Below are positions 1 through 8,749 of a stretch of 64,000 nt of DNA, piece after piece. Both the position numbers and the translations under genes were made by a program. Every line of letters starts with the position of its first letter. Position 1 is the first letter of the stretch. The DNA comes from Bacteroidetes bacterium HGW-Bacteroidetes-8 (GTDB taxonomy: Bacteria > Bacteroidota > Bacteroidia > Bacteroidales > UBA932), in assembly GCA_002840895.1 (NCBI GenBank), contig PHCZ01000002.1, positions 93,782 to 157,781 on the forward strand. Reading direction: 5' to 3'. The notes under the pieces are model-generated. The model was given only the letters and a program-made list of their open reading frames with translations, searched no databases and was not told the DNA's origin.

Positions 1-1521
1 TTGATTCAATGGGTTGGACATATGGTTCGAATAGCTGTTGGCATCTGCTCTTGCCCCAATATTTACCGAGAACTTTTTATTGGGAGATGTGTAGTTTGCA
101 TTTGCAAAAATCGCATACTTAACAAAAGAGAGATCCGTCTTATAATCTACTGTAACAGGTTGTGCAAGAAAGATTTTCTGATATGTATCATTTTCATATT
201 GAGGAAGATCAGCTCCAAAACCTGCAGTTATTCTAAAATCTGATAACCTTGTGACATTCTCCAACCGAAACTTTGTCTCCTGCTCTACAGAACGGTATTT
301 AAGGGTAAGATTATCAGGTGAAGATTCATCATTCCCTCTATATTTTGTATTCCTATTGTTGAGATAGCTATGGCTTAAGTAGAGATTCAGGGTGTTTCTC
401 CCGTAGAAATAACGGTATGCAGCACCCAGAGTGAATACCTCTTGTTGAATAACAGGAAGATATGCAAGAATATACTCCCGTGACTCCTCACCGTTAGTGT
501 TGTCGTTGAGAGTCATATCATCAAAACCAGCCAGTCCTATAAATGTCAACTCGTGACGGTTATCAAACCTGGTTTCGATTTTAAACTGAACATCTGAGAA
601 TGACGGAAGAAAAGGGAGGCCTATCGCCTTAAAAAGGAACTGAAGGTAGGAGGTTCGTGCAGACACAAGATAGTTGGTTCTCTTACTCAGGTGACCGTTT
701 GAGCTTAGCCCTGCCTCAGAAGCACCCACTGTAAATTTATAACTGTTCCTAATGGGGTCTCCGTCCTTAAGCTTGATATCCAGTACAGAGCTTAATGCTC
801 CACCCTTATTGACAGGGAAGGTTCCTGCATAGAAATCTACCTCTCTTATAAAGTCTGCGTCAATTATTCCGGCAGGACCTCCCGATGAACCTTGTGTGCT
901 AAAGTGGTTTATTGTCGGTATTTCAATCCCGTCCAGATAAAATCTATTCTCCGACGGACCTCCACCTCTAACAAGAAGGTCATTTCTGTACCCTCCGGCA
1001 TTTACTGCCCCCACTCCGGGAAGAGAAGCTATAACTCTTGATATATCTCTGTTCGCTCCGGGATTTCTCTCTATCTCCTGAACTCCGATGCTTCTTTGTG
1101 AGAGTGGACTTTCGGGGAAACGCCTGAATGGGTCTGCTTTGGGTTTAACAGTAATCTGATTGAGCAACCTGCTCTCCTGCTCAATCTCTGCTCTAATAAA
1201 ATAGCCGGAGGAGGAGACCATAAACTCCTCTGAAATATATTGATTATATCCAAGCAGATCTACCTGAATCCTGTATGCTCCGGCTGGAAGATTATCTATC
1301 TTAAACCGACCTAAAGAGTCCGAAATTGCGAATTTTGTCCCTTTCCAGATTGATACCGTTGCAAAAGCAACCGGTTCCCGATTCTCTTTATCGAGAATAA
1401 CTCCGTTAAGGGTATAATTTTTTGGAGCCTCCTCATCTGAGGCATATAATAATGTTGTGCCGGAAACAATTAGCACCGAAACTAAGAGTCTGAAAATATA
1501 TAATTTGAAATCTGTCCTCAT
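1..1521 (-). CDS. TonB-dependent outer-membrane receptor, C-terminus cut by window edge
   Basis: Read from the reverse complement: an ATG at 1521 opens 507 codons without a stop to the left edge, so the C-terminal part of the beta-barrel lies outside. Residues 1-28 look like a signal peptide. Residues about 38-110 form a carboxypeptidase-regulatory-like beta-sandwich, typical of Bacteroidota receptors. A plug domain follows at about 130-230, with SLPGVGAV, LVRGGGPSENRFYLDG and GGALSSVLDIKL, then barrel strands. It would import a ligand through the outer membrane using TonB energy; the substrate cannot be told. It begins 55 bp after the TolC-type gene on the same strand, so it is probably the last gene of the efflux operon. 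No SusD-like partner is visible. Confidence 0.9.
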   Translation of the reverse strand, partial: MRTDFKLYIFRLLVSVLIVSGTTLLYASDEEAPKNYTLNGVILDKENREPVAFATVSIWKGTKFAISDSLGRFKIDNLPAGAYRIQVDLLGYNQYISEEFMVSSSGYFIRAEIEQESRLLNQITVKPKADPFRRFPESPLSQRSIGVQEIERNPGANRDISRVIASLPGVGAVNAGGYRNDLLVRGGGPSENRFYLDGIEIPTINHFSTQGSSGGPAGIIDADFIREVDFYAGTFPVNKGGALSSVLDIKLKDGDPIRNSYKFTVGASEAGLSSNGHLSKRTNYLVSARTSYLQFLFKAIGLPFLPSFSDVQFKIETRFDNRHELTFIGLAGFDDMTLNDNTNGEESREYILAYLPVIQQEVFTLGAAYRYFYGRNTLNLYLSHSYLNNRNTKYRGNDESSPDNLTLKYRSVEQETKFRLENVTRLSDFRITAGFGADLPQYENDTYQKIFLAQPVTVDYKTDLSFVKYAIFANANYTSPNKKFSVNIGARADANSYSNHMSNPLNQ

Positions 1522-1576
1522 AACTTAAAAATTGATTGTTATAAGAACAGATTTTTTACCAAATTGTTCAAAAATA

Positions 1577-2896
1577 TTATCTCTCTTTGAACAACTCTCC
1601 TGCCATAAGATGAAGGGTAATCTCAGAGACTTTAGTTTGATATAGAGCCCTTAACTTTCTATCCGATGCATCAAGGTATGAGAGCTGGTAATCTCTGAAT
1701 TCTATTCCGGATAGAGAGCCGAGCCGGTACATCTCCATCGCAGCTTCCAGATTCAGAAATGCGCTCTCCCTGCTCTCCTGCTCAAACTCGATCAATCTTA
1801 AACTGTTGTTATACAGGTTATAGAGCTGTCTCAATTCGCTCTCCAGATTCTGCTCTTCCATCAATATATTAATCCTGGCACTCTCTTCATTTATTCGTGC
1901 ATTTTTAATTCTCCTGTTTATCTCGTTTCCGTCAAATATGGGGATGGAGAGAGAGAGTCCCCAGTTGAGTCCGTTAGACTCATTAAATTTGGATGGGAAT
2001 AGTTGGCTTCGGTTTACGTTATAGTTATAACCTGCAGATAGATCTAAAGTTGGATACCTGGAAGAAATAGCAATCTTTGTATCAAGCCGAGCAACTCTCT
2101 CTCCGGCTCTTAATGAGTTAAGAGATGTATTGGAGTATAGAGCCATCTCCAGAAGCTCATTAAGATTAAGCTGTCTCTCCGGAATTATTGTGTCACTTAT
2201 TACATAATTTGACTCAAAGGGTATATTCATCATTCTGTAGAGCTCAAGATAGCCGTTTTTTAGATTCTCCTTTTGTAGCATCAGTCTGGAAGAGTCACTA
2301 TTGAGGTATATCTTGGCCTGTTTATACTCAAGGCCGGAGTCGCTCCCAATGTTATATCTGGTAAGTGCCTGATTATACCTTACCTGTGATATCGCTACTA
2401 ACTCGGTCAAGAGATTTACCTGATTCTGAAGGCTAATAATCTGATAGTATTGACTAGATATATTCATAATGAGATTCTCTACCACAGATCGGAAATTATA
2501 CTCCCCCTGAGCAAGCAGCTCAACCTGCTTTTCTCTTGAAGCAAACATAGAGAGTCCGTCAAAGAGCCTCCAGTTTAATGATGCACTGTTAATAACAGAA
2601 GTGCTCTTTGTAACTGAGCTCTCTTGGCTCTCCTGAGAGAGATAATTTAATTGATTTAGTTTACTTTCGCTAACTCTTGACCCTAATGTAACGGTTGGTA
2701 AGAATGGGGCAAGAGTAACATTGTTCTTTGTAATCTCAAGATTGTTCCCGGTAATAATTACAGAATAGTTTGACTCCAATGCCTTAGATATACACTCTTC
2801 AAGAGTAAGTTTTTTATCCTCCCCTTGTGGTATAGCAGCTATTAAATTTGAAGACAGCAAAATTAAAAAAGCTGTCATTAGTGCATTTATTCTCAT
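1577..2896 (-). CDS. TolC-family outer membrane efflux protein
   Basis: 439 residues, normal for the outer membrane factor family. An N-terminal signal peptide (residues 1-21) is followed by LTLEECISKALESNY, the usual start of the first TolC repeat, and long amphipathic helices of two repeats. It should form the trimeric channel through the outer membrane and periplasm used by the RND pump encoded just upstream. Its ATG overlaps the stop codon of the pump gene by four bases (ATGA), which indicates translational coupling in one operon. The ATG at 2896 puts the signal peptide exactly at the N-terminus. The exported substrate is unknown. Confidence 0.93.
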   Translation of the reverse strand: MRINALMTAFLILLSSNLIAAIPQGEDKKLTLEECISKALESNYSVIITGNNLEITKNNVTLAPFLPTVTLGSRVSESKLNQLNYLSQESQESSVTKSTSVINSASLNWRLFDGLSMFASREKQVELLAQGEYNFRSVVENLIMNISSQYYQIISLQNQVNLLTELVAISQVRYNQALTRYNIGSDSGLEYKQAKIYLNSDSSRLMLQKENLKNGYLELYRMMNIPFESNYVISDTIIPERQLNLNELLEMALYSNTSLNSLRAGERVARLDTKIAISSRYPTLDLSAGYNYNVNRSQLFPSKFNESNGLNWGLSLSIPIFDGNEINRRIKNARINEESARINILMEEQNLESELRQLYNLYNNSLRLIEFEQESRESAFLNLEAAMEMYRLGSLSGIEFRDYQLSYLDASDRKLRALYQTKVSEITLHLMAGELFKER

Positions 2897-5800
2897 CTCT
2901 TTCCCTCGAAATTTGCTTTTGTTGAAGATATAATTGAGTACATAGCAGGAATAATATATAGAGTAAAGAAGGTAGAAAAAATAAGCCCTCCGGCAACAGT
3001 TACACCCATAGATATCCTGCTCTCTGCCCCGGCTCCTGTAGCGAATACCATTGGGGCGATACCAAGAATTGTTGATAGACTTGTCATAAGGATTGGTCTA
3101 AATCTGGATGCCGCTGAGTCCATTATAGCCTCCAGCTTATTCAACCCGGCAAGCTTCCTCTGATTTGCAAACTCAACCATCAATATACCGTTTTTGGATA
3201 CCAGCCCTATAAGCATTATAAGACCTATCTGACTGAATATATTTAAGGTCTGTCCAAAAGCCATCATAGATAGAAGGGCTCCTATAAGTGCAAGAGGAAC
3301 CGTTAACATAATTATAAGAGGGTCACGGAAACTTTCAAACTGTGCAGACAGAACAAGATATATTAGTATAAGAGCAAGTATAAAAGCAAACAGAAGGCTG
3401 GATGTACTCTCCACGAAATCTTTGGATTGTCCCGACAGAGTGGTTGAGAAGTTGTTTGGATCCAGGACCCTCTTTGCAATTCTATCCATCTCCTCTATAC
3501 CCTGCCCCAAAGTATACCCTTTAGAGAGTGACGCAGAAACAGTTGCCGATACAAAACGGTTATATCGGAAAAGTTGAGGAGGTGTACTGCTCTCCTCCAT
3601 CTTTATAAGGTTATCCAGCTGAACAAGTTCGCCTGCGTCGTTTCTTACATAGATATTTGCAAGGTCTACCGGCTTGTTTCTCATACTCTGGTCTATCTGA
3701 CTCATTATCTGGTACTGTTTACCGTTCCTTATAAAGTAGCCTATTCTCTGCTCGCTCATCGAGAGCTGGAGTGTCTGTGCAATATTCTGTATCGACACAC
3801 CCATCAACGAGGCCTTATCCCTGTCTATATTGATGCTCAACTCCGGTTTTGTAAAACGAAGGTTGATATCGGAATTTGCAAAGACCGGGCTTTGTGCAAC
3901 TTCATTTAAAAAAAGAGGGATAACAACCTTGAGAGAATCCAGATTTTTTGCCTGAATAACATACTGAACGGGCATACCTCCCCTGCGTCCTCCAAAGGTC
4001 TGCTGCTGGTTAACAAAGCTTCTCGCCCCTGTCATTTTTGACATTATAGGAGAAAGATCATCTGCAATCTCCTGCTGAGTTCTCTCCCTGTTTAGAGGGT
4101 CTACAAGTATAACCGAGAAGTTGGCTCTGTTCCTTCCTCCCATTCCAACCATCTGCATAACTCCCTCACTCTCGGGAACCTCTTTTTCAATTACTCCAAG
4201 CACATCGTCTGTATATTTGCGCATATAGTCAAATGTTGCACCCTCCTGCGCTGTGCTTGAAACACTTATCATAGATCTGTCCTCAAGTGGTGCCATCTCA
4301 GATGGAATTGTCATCCATAAATAGGCTATGAGCCCTAAAGATAGAAGCAGGAAGGCAACAGCCATCCACTTTCTCTTCATAAAAGAGGCCAGAGAACTTG
4401 CATAAATATTGTTTAACCAGTTGAAAAATGGTTCCGTAAAGAGGTAGAAACGCCCCTCACTGGCACCTTTTTTTAGTAGCTTGCTGGATATCATAGGTGT
4501 AAATGTAAGGGCAACAAAGCTGGATATAATTACAGCCCCGGCAATTACAATTGAGAACTCACGGAACAAACGCCCGGTAACCCCCTGAAGAAATACAATA
4601 GGGAAGAAAACTGCTACCAGAGTAATCGTTGTGGCAATAACCGCAAAGAAGATCTCCTTGGAGCCCTCAATTGCAGCCTCCTTTGGAGCCACTCCTCTCT
4701 CAATTTTTGTATAGATGTTCTCCATCACCACAATGGCATCGTCTACCACCAGGCCGATTGACAACACAAGTGCCAGCAGAGTCAGGATATTTATAGAGAA
4801 TCCTGCAAGATACATCACAAAAAATGCTCCTACCAAAGATATCGGTATTGCAATGATAGGGATTAAAGTTGTGCGCCAGTTCCTTAAAAATAGGAAAATA
4901 ATAAGGACAACAAGGATGAAAGCCTGAAGAATAGTTGATTTAACTTCGTTTATGGAGTCTCGTATAAATATCGTGTTATCAAATCCTACCCCTACCTCAA
5001 TATCCTCCGGAAGACTCTTTTTAAGCTCTTCAACGGCAATAACCGCATCGTCAACAATATTTATATAGTTGGCTCCAGGTTGAGGTACAAGTGCAATGGC
5101 AACCATTGGGACACCATTCTTCTTTAGAATCGATCTTGTATTCTCGGCATCAACCTCTGCTGTACCGATATCAGAGAACCTGACCACCCGCTCTCCGTTA
5201 CGTGCAATTATTAGGTTGTTAAAATCTTCAAGAGATCTAAGACGGCCGAGAGTTCTCACAGTGAGCTCCATTGTAGAGCCCTCTATCATTCCTGAAGGGA
5301 GCTCAACATTCTCTCTTGAGACAGCTTGTCTCACATCCAGTGGGGTTATTCTGTATGCCGCCAGAAGCAGCGGGTCCATCCTCATTCTTATGGAGTATCT
5401 TTTTGACCCCCATACATTTACATTACTAACACCACTAATTGTCTGGAGCCTCTCTTTGAAGTTGACCTCAGCAAACTCACTCAGGTCAATTATATCTCTG
5501 GTTCTGCTGCCAAGGGTTATTGTGTAAATCGGCTGGTCGTCTGCATCGGACTTCTCAACCACAGGAGGATCTACATCCTGAGGAAGACGCCTCATTGCTC
5601 CCGAAACTTTGTCCCTGACATCATTAGCCGCAGTCTCAAGGTCCACCTCAAGGTTAAACTCTATATTGATTGAGCTTGACCCATCTCGGCTGGTACTGGA
5701 TATAGCACGAATTCCGGGTATTCCGTTAACAGCCGCCTCAAGTGGTTCTGTAATCTGGGTCTCTATAACATCTGCATTAGCTCCGGTAAAAGAGCACCTG

Positions 5801-5940
5801 ACAGAGATTACAGGATTGTCTACACTTGGATAGTCTCTAACCCCAAGCGATGTGTACCCGATTGCACCGAAAATAAGTATCAACAGACTCATTACGGTTG
5901 CCAGAACAGGTCTGTTTATTGTTGTAGTAGAAATACTCAT
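2893..5940 (-). CDS. RND efflux transporter permease, AcrB/HAE1 family
   Basis: 1015 residues, full length for the hydrophobe/amphiphile efflux-1 family. It starts with MSISTTTINRPVLATVMSLL, the typical N-terminal helix, and contains two large periplasmic loops and twelve predicted membrane segments. GLVVDDAIVVMENI carries the paired aspartates of the proton relay in TM4, and LIGLVSKNGILMVEFANQ carries the TM10 lysine. The protein is the inner-membrane proton antiporter of a tripartite pump; drugs, bile salts or lipids are possible substrates. It lies between its membrane fusion protein (11 bp upstream) and its outer membrane channel (4-bp overlap). Confidence 0.96.
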   Translation of the reverse strand: MSISTTTINRPVLATVMSLLILIFGAIGYTSLGVRDYPSVDNPVISVRCSFTGANADVIETQITEPLEAAVNGIPGIRAISSTSRDGSSSINIEFNLEVDLETAANDVRDKVSGAMRRLPQDVDPPVVEKSDADDQPIYTITLGSRTRDIIDLSEFAEVNFKERLQTISGVSNVNVWGSKRYSIRMRMDPLLLAAYRITPLDVRQAVSRENVELPSGMIEGSTMELTVRTLGRLRSLEDFNNLIIARNGERVVRFSDIGTAEVDAENTRSILKKNGVPMVAIALVPQPGANYINIVDDAVIAVEELKKSLPEDIEVGVGFDNTIFIRDSINEVKSTILQAFILVVLIIFLFLRNWRTTLIPIIAIPISLVGAFFVMYLAGFSINILTLLALVLSIGLVVDDAIVVMENIYTKIERGVAPKEAAIEGSKEIFFAVIATTITLVAVFFPIVFLQGVTGRLFREFSIVIAGAVIISSFVALTFTPMISSKLLKKGASEGRFYLFTEPFFNWLNNIYASSLASFMKRKWMAVAFLLLSLGLIAYLWMTIPSEMAPLEDRSMISVSSTAQEGATFDYMRKYTDDVLGVIEKEVPESEGVMQMVGMGGRNRANFSVILVDPLNRERTQQEIADDLSPIMSKMTGARSFVNQQQTFGGRRGGMPVQYVIQAKNLDSLKVVIPLFLNEVAQSPVFANSDINLRFTKPELSINIDRDKASLMGVSIQNIAQTLQLSMSEQRIGYFIRNGKQYQIMSQIDQSMRNKPVDLANIYVRNDAGELVQLDNLIKMEESSTPPQLFRYNRFVSATVSASLSKGYTLGQGIEEMDRIAKRVLDPNNFSTTLSGQSKDFVESTSSLLFAFILALILIYLVLSAQFESFRDPLIIMLTVPLALIGALLSMMAFGQTLNIFSQIGLIMLIGLVSKNGILMVEFANQRKLAGLNKLEAIMDSAASRFRPILMTSLSTILGIAPMVFATGAGAESRISMGVTVAGGLIFSTFFTLYIIPAMYSIISSTKANFEGKR

Positions 5941-5951
5941 CTGAAATTTAG

Positions 5952-7076
5952 TTAAAGGTTTACAGGGGTTACGACAATGCCCTCTCTCAACTGCATAAGC
6001 CCGGTTGTAATAACTGTGTCACCCTTCTGAATTCCTGAAAGAACCTCAAGCATATCTGCAGTTCTGCTTCCTGTTTGTACCGGAGTAAGCATTGCTTTGC
6101 CACCCCTTAAAACCCAAACAGAGCGTCCCTTGACATCCGGTACAACTGCCTGATTCGGTACATAAACATTCTTTGCGCCGCCACCTGTGTTTAAGGTAAC
6201 ACGTGCAGACATCCCCGGTCTTAGCCTGTTACCACTGTTTTTGTAACGTGCCCGAATAATAATCGTTCTGGTTTTAATGTCTATCTGAGGATCTACTGCG
6301 TAAATTCTGGCAAAATAGTTATTGCTGGTTCCCTCTACCGTAAACTGCAGTTCACTTCCAAGAAGGTTGTCATTCACATATTTTTCCGGAATTGCAACCT
6401 CAACTATAAGGTTGGCAATGTCTACCAGATTTGTGACCTTTGAGTTAGGCTGGAGGAATGCCCCCAGACTTATATCTCTAAACCCGACGACACCGTCAAA
6501 CGGAGCGCGAATTTTCATCTTCTCTATCCTGATTTTTAACTGCTCAATATCTTGTTTTAGAACGTTGTATTCTGTTAGTACCTTGTCATAATCTTCCCGA
6601 CTCACAGCATCTTTCTCCAGCAATATTTTTTGCCTCTCCAGACGCTGCTCCAGAAGCAGATACTGATACTCTGCTTTTGTCAGCTGTACCAACAGCTCAT
6701 CATCGTTTAGCTTTATGAGAATCTGGCCGCTTTTAACACTCTCCCCTTCACGGAAATTTATGTCAATAACTCTTCCCGATAGTTCACTTACAATATCTAC
6801 CCTTTCGTTGGCAACCAGGTTTCCGATTCTCATTGAGCCATCCTCTCTTGCCATCTCACTGGCAATATATACAGAGACCGGAAGCGACCGCCCTGCCCCC
6901 CCCGGACGTGCTCCTGAGGATGGTTGGCCGGTGGAGCTTTGCATAGACTTAACCGATCCAATTTCGGGTTGTGGTGCTGTTACCGGCTTTCGAAAAATTG
7001 AATTATAAACAAATATAGATAGCACTAAAAGTGCAGGAATGCTAATGTAAAGCAGAATTTTTGATGTTTTTTTCAT
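5952..7076 (-). CDS. RND efflux periplasmic adaptor (membrane fusion protein)
   Basis: 374 residues, first gene of the efflux operon. One N-terminal membrane anchor (about residues 8-26) is followed by a low-complexity linker rich in Ser, Gly and Pro. Then come a biotinyl-lipoyl-like half (LSGRVIDINFREGESVKSGQ), a coiled-coil hairpin at about 130-185 and a second lipoyl half (IRAPFDGVVGFRDISLGAFL). Beta-barrel and membrane-proximal domains follow (LRPGMSARVTL, VPNQAVVPD). It bridges the RND pump and the TolC channel. The start fits the anchor. Transcription probably begins in the 73-bp gap upstream, where I see no convincing promoter box. Confidence 0.94.
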   Translation of the reverse strand: MKKTSKILLYISIPALLVLSIFVYNSIFRKPVTAPQPEIGSVKSMQSSTGQPSSGARPGGAGRSLPVSVYIASEMAREDGSMRIGNLVANERVDIVSELSGRVIDINFREGESVKSGQILIKLNDDELLVQLTKAEYQYLLLEQRLERQKILLEKDAVSREDYDKVLTEYNVLKQDIEQLKIRIEKMKIRAPFDGVVGFRDISLGAFLQPNSKVTNLVDIANLIVEVAIPEKYVNDNLLGSELQFTVEGTSNNYFARIYAVDPQIDIKTRTIIIRARYKNSGNRLRPGMSARVTLNTGGGAKNVYVPNQAVVPDVKGRSVWVLRGGKAMLTPVQTGSRTADMLEVLSGIQKGDTVITTGLMQLREGIVVTPVNL

Positions 7077-7149
7077 TTACGGTCATATTTATCTCTAGTT
7101 TGACAACAATAAATGAAAAAAGTTTAATACTGCTGGCTTTTTTTGAGTT

Positions 7150-7326
7150 TTATTTAGCGTGAGATCCGTCGCACCAAGGTTTATTCTGTGAGCGTGTACA
7201 TCTGCAGATATAGCAGCTGCTCTTTTGCTCCTCTTTGCCGTCGGGATGTATTACTGTGACCATACCCTCTACTTTTGCAGGTCCATTCTGGATCAGCTTA
7301 ATTGTAACTTTACCATTTGCATCCAT
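7150..7326 (-). CDS. CDGSH iron-sulfur domain protein, 58 residues
   Basis: This small gene is 58 codons plus stop, with ATG at 7326 and TAA at 7150-7152. It ends in the complete CDGSH motif: Cys41 and Cys43, Ser46, Pro50, Cys52-Asp-Gly-Ser-His56. These are the three cysteines and one histidine that bind a 2Fe-2S cluster in the mitoNEET/CDGSH family. There is a single domain and no signal or membrane segment, so it should be cytoplasmic. The role is unknown; the family is linked to redox or iron-sulfur handling. It is divergent from the RNA methyltransferase gene and shares a promoter region with it. Confidence 0.88.
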   Translation of the reverse strand: MDANGKVTIKLIQNGPAKVEGMVTVIHPDGKEEQKSSCYICRCTRSQNKPWCDGSHAK

Positions 7327-7359
7327 AATTTTTCAGTTTTAGATGAGTTGTTTATTCCC

Positions 7360-7367
7360 TATCTTTG
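7360..7367 (+). promoter_or_regulatory. Bacteroidota -7 promoter element for the RNA methylase/moa genes
   Basis: TATCTTTG matches the TAnnTTTG consensus exactly. A T-rich stretch lies about 19 bp upstream, but no exact TTTG. The predicted start of transcription is near 7374, about 20 bases before the TTG start codon. It abuts the opposite-strand element directly. Confidence 0.6.
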
Positions 7368-7375
7368 CAAATATA
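7368..7375 (-). promoter_or_regulatory. Bacteroidota -7 promoter element for the CDGSH gene
   Basis: On the minus strand this reads TATATTTG, a perfect TAnnTTTG match. It lies about 42 bp upstream of the CDGSH start codon and directly touches the plus-strand element. No clear -33 box is seen. Confidence 0.5.
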
Positions 7376-7393
7376 ATAAAATAATATAAGAAT

Positions 7394-7936
7394 TTGTACA
7401 GGAAACTGGATAATAGTGAGCTTAAAAGAGCGACTTTGCAGGAGTTTCGGGAGGGTAAAAAATTACCCTTCATAGTTGTTTTAGACAACGTGAGGAGCCA
7501 GCACAACATTGGATCTGCTTTCAGAAGTGCAGATGCCTTTGCCGCAGAGATGTTGATTCTTTGCGGAATATGCGCTACCCCCCCATCTGCAGAGATTCGC
7601 AAAGCTGCACTTGGTGCCGAAGAGAGTGTGATTTGGAGATATCACACAAACACCTTGGATGCCGTAAAAGAGTTAAGGGGGCAAGGGTATCGAATTGTAT
7701 CGGTTGAACAGACCGAGAACTCTACTTCGCTCGAGCAGTTCTCACCGCAAGCAGGTGAAAAATACGCTTTTATATTTGGGAATGAGATCAAAGGCGTTGC
7801 TCAGGAGGTGGTAGATATCAGTGATCTGACCATAGAGATTCCCCAGTTCGGCTCTAAGCACTCTCTTAATGTTTCTGTATCTGTTGGGGTGGTGCTATGG
7901 GAGGTGGCTATGGCGATTCAAAAACAGACTAAGTGA
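7394..7936 (+). CDS. TrmH/SpoU-family RNA 2'-O-methyltransferase
   Basis: 180 residues. SPOUT methylase motifs appear in order: motif 1 (NIGSAFRSADAF), motif 2 (FIFGNEIKGV) and motif 3 (SLNVSVSVGVVLWEV), which form the trefoil knot that binds S-adenosylmethionine. It should methylate a ribose in tRNA or rRNA. The length resembles a lone catalytic domain without the N-terminal substrate-binding domain of RlmB. The start is a TTG; a stop lies four codons upstream in frame and no ATG is available before the conserved region. It is probably the first gene of a transcript continuing into moaA, because the stop overlaps the moaA ATG (TGATG). Confidence 0.88.
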   Translation: MYRKLDNSELKRATLQEFREGKKLPFIVVLDNVRSQHNIGSAFRSADAFAAEMLILCGICATPPSAEIRKAALGAEESVIWRYHTNTLDAVKELRGQGYRIVSVEQTENSTSLEQFSPQAGEKYAFIFGNEIKGVAQEVVDISDLTIEIPQFGSKHSLNVSVSVGVVLWEVAMAIQKQTK

Positions 7937-8736
7937 TGATAGATTGCAGTGGAAGAGTCATAAATTATCTGAGAATATCTGTAACCGACAGATGTAACCT
8001 CCGTTGTGTCTACTGTATGCCGCAAGAGGGTGTTCAGTTGCTGGATCACTCAAAGATTCTCACCTTTGATGAGATTGAAGATTTCACCCGGGTAGCAGTC
8101 TCTATGGGTATAGAGAAGATTAGGATTACCGGAGGAGAGCCGCTTGTAAGAAGGGATATAACAACCCTTATCAAAAAACTAGCTGCAATATCAGGGATAA
8201 AGGATCTGTCAATGACCTCAAACGGAATACTGCTTTCGCAATTTGCTTATCAACTTAAAGAGGCAGGGCTGATGAGAATAAATATCAGTATGGATAGTGC
8301 AGACCCTCTCAAATATTCTCAGATAACCAGAGGTGGAGATCTTGATATGGTATTCAAAGGGGTGGACGCATCTATACAGGCCGGACTTTACCCTATTAAG
8401 ATTAACTGTGTTGTTGAGAGAGATTCCTGTGAACCGGATGCACAAACTGTTTCTCAATATGCAAAGTCCAAAGGTTGTGAAGTGCGATTTATTCCTAAGA
8501 TGGATCTGGAGAAGGGAAGCTTTGGCGTAGTTGAAGGTGGAATCGGAGGAGAGTGCACAAAGTGCAATAGGTTGAGATTAACCCCAACCGGGATGTTAAG
8601 ACCTTGTCTTTTCAGTGACATTGAGTTAGATATTCGTAATCTTGGTGCACAAAAGGCAATTGAGACAGCCCTTGCAATAAAACCCATAAAGGGTGGCCAC
8701 AACTACTCGGGGAGTTTTTATAACATCGGAGGTTGA
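7936..8736 (+). CDS. moaA: GTP 3',8-cyclase MoaA (short form)
   Basis: Radical SAM enzyme of the first step of molybdenum cofactor synthesis, rearranging GTP to 3',8-cyclo-GTP. The N-terminal cluster motif is Cys20, Cys24 and Cys27 (CNLRCVYC). TGGEPLVR binds SAM. The second cluster uses Cys207, Cys210 and Cys224 (CTKCNRLRL...RPC). The protein ends in the conserved GlyGly tail. At 266 residues it is about 55-65 shorter than classical MoaA. The missing part is between the FIP strand and the C-terminal cluster, where only about 20 residues remain. The ATG at 7936 overlaps the preceding stop; a GTG three bases earlier is less likely. Confidence 0.93.
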   Translation: MIDCSGRVINYLRISVTDRCNLRCVYCMPQEGVQLLDHSKILTFDEIEDFTRVAVSMGIEKIRITGGEPLVRRDITTLIKKLAAISGIKDLSMTSNGILLSQFAYQLKEAGLMRINISMDSADPLKYSQITRGGDLDMVFKGVDASIQAGLYPIKINCVVERDSCEPDAQTVSQYAKSKGCEVRFIPKMDLEKGSFGVVEGGIGGECTKCNRLRLTPTGMLRPCLFSDIELDIRNLGAQKAIETALAIKPIKGGHNYSGSFYNIGG

Positions 8737-8749
8737 AAAAAATAAAATT

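Noticed and set aside
1..243. An 80-codon plus-strand frame at the left edge
   Set aside because: The minus strand here encodes a continuous TonB-dependent receptor with clear plug and barrel blocks.
5096..5527. A 143-codon plus-strand frame within the RND pump gene
   Set aside because: Antisense shadow of a well-conserved transporter.
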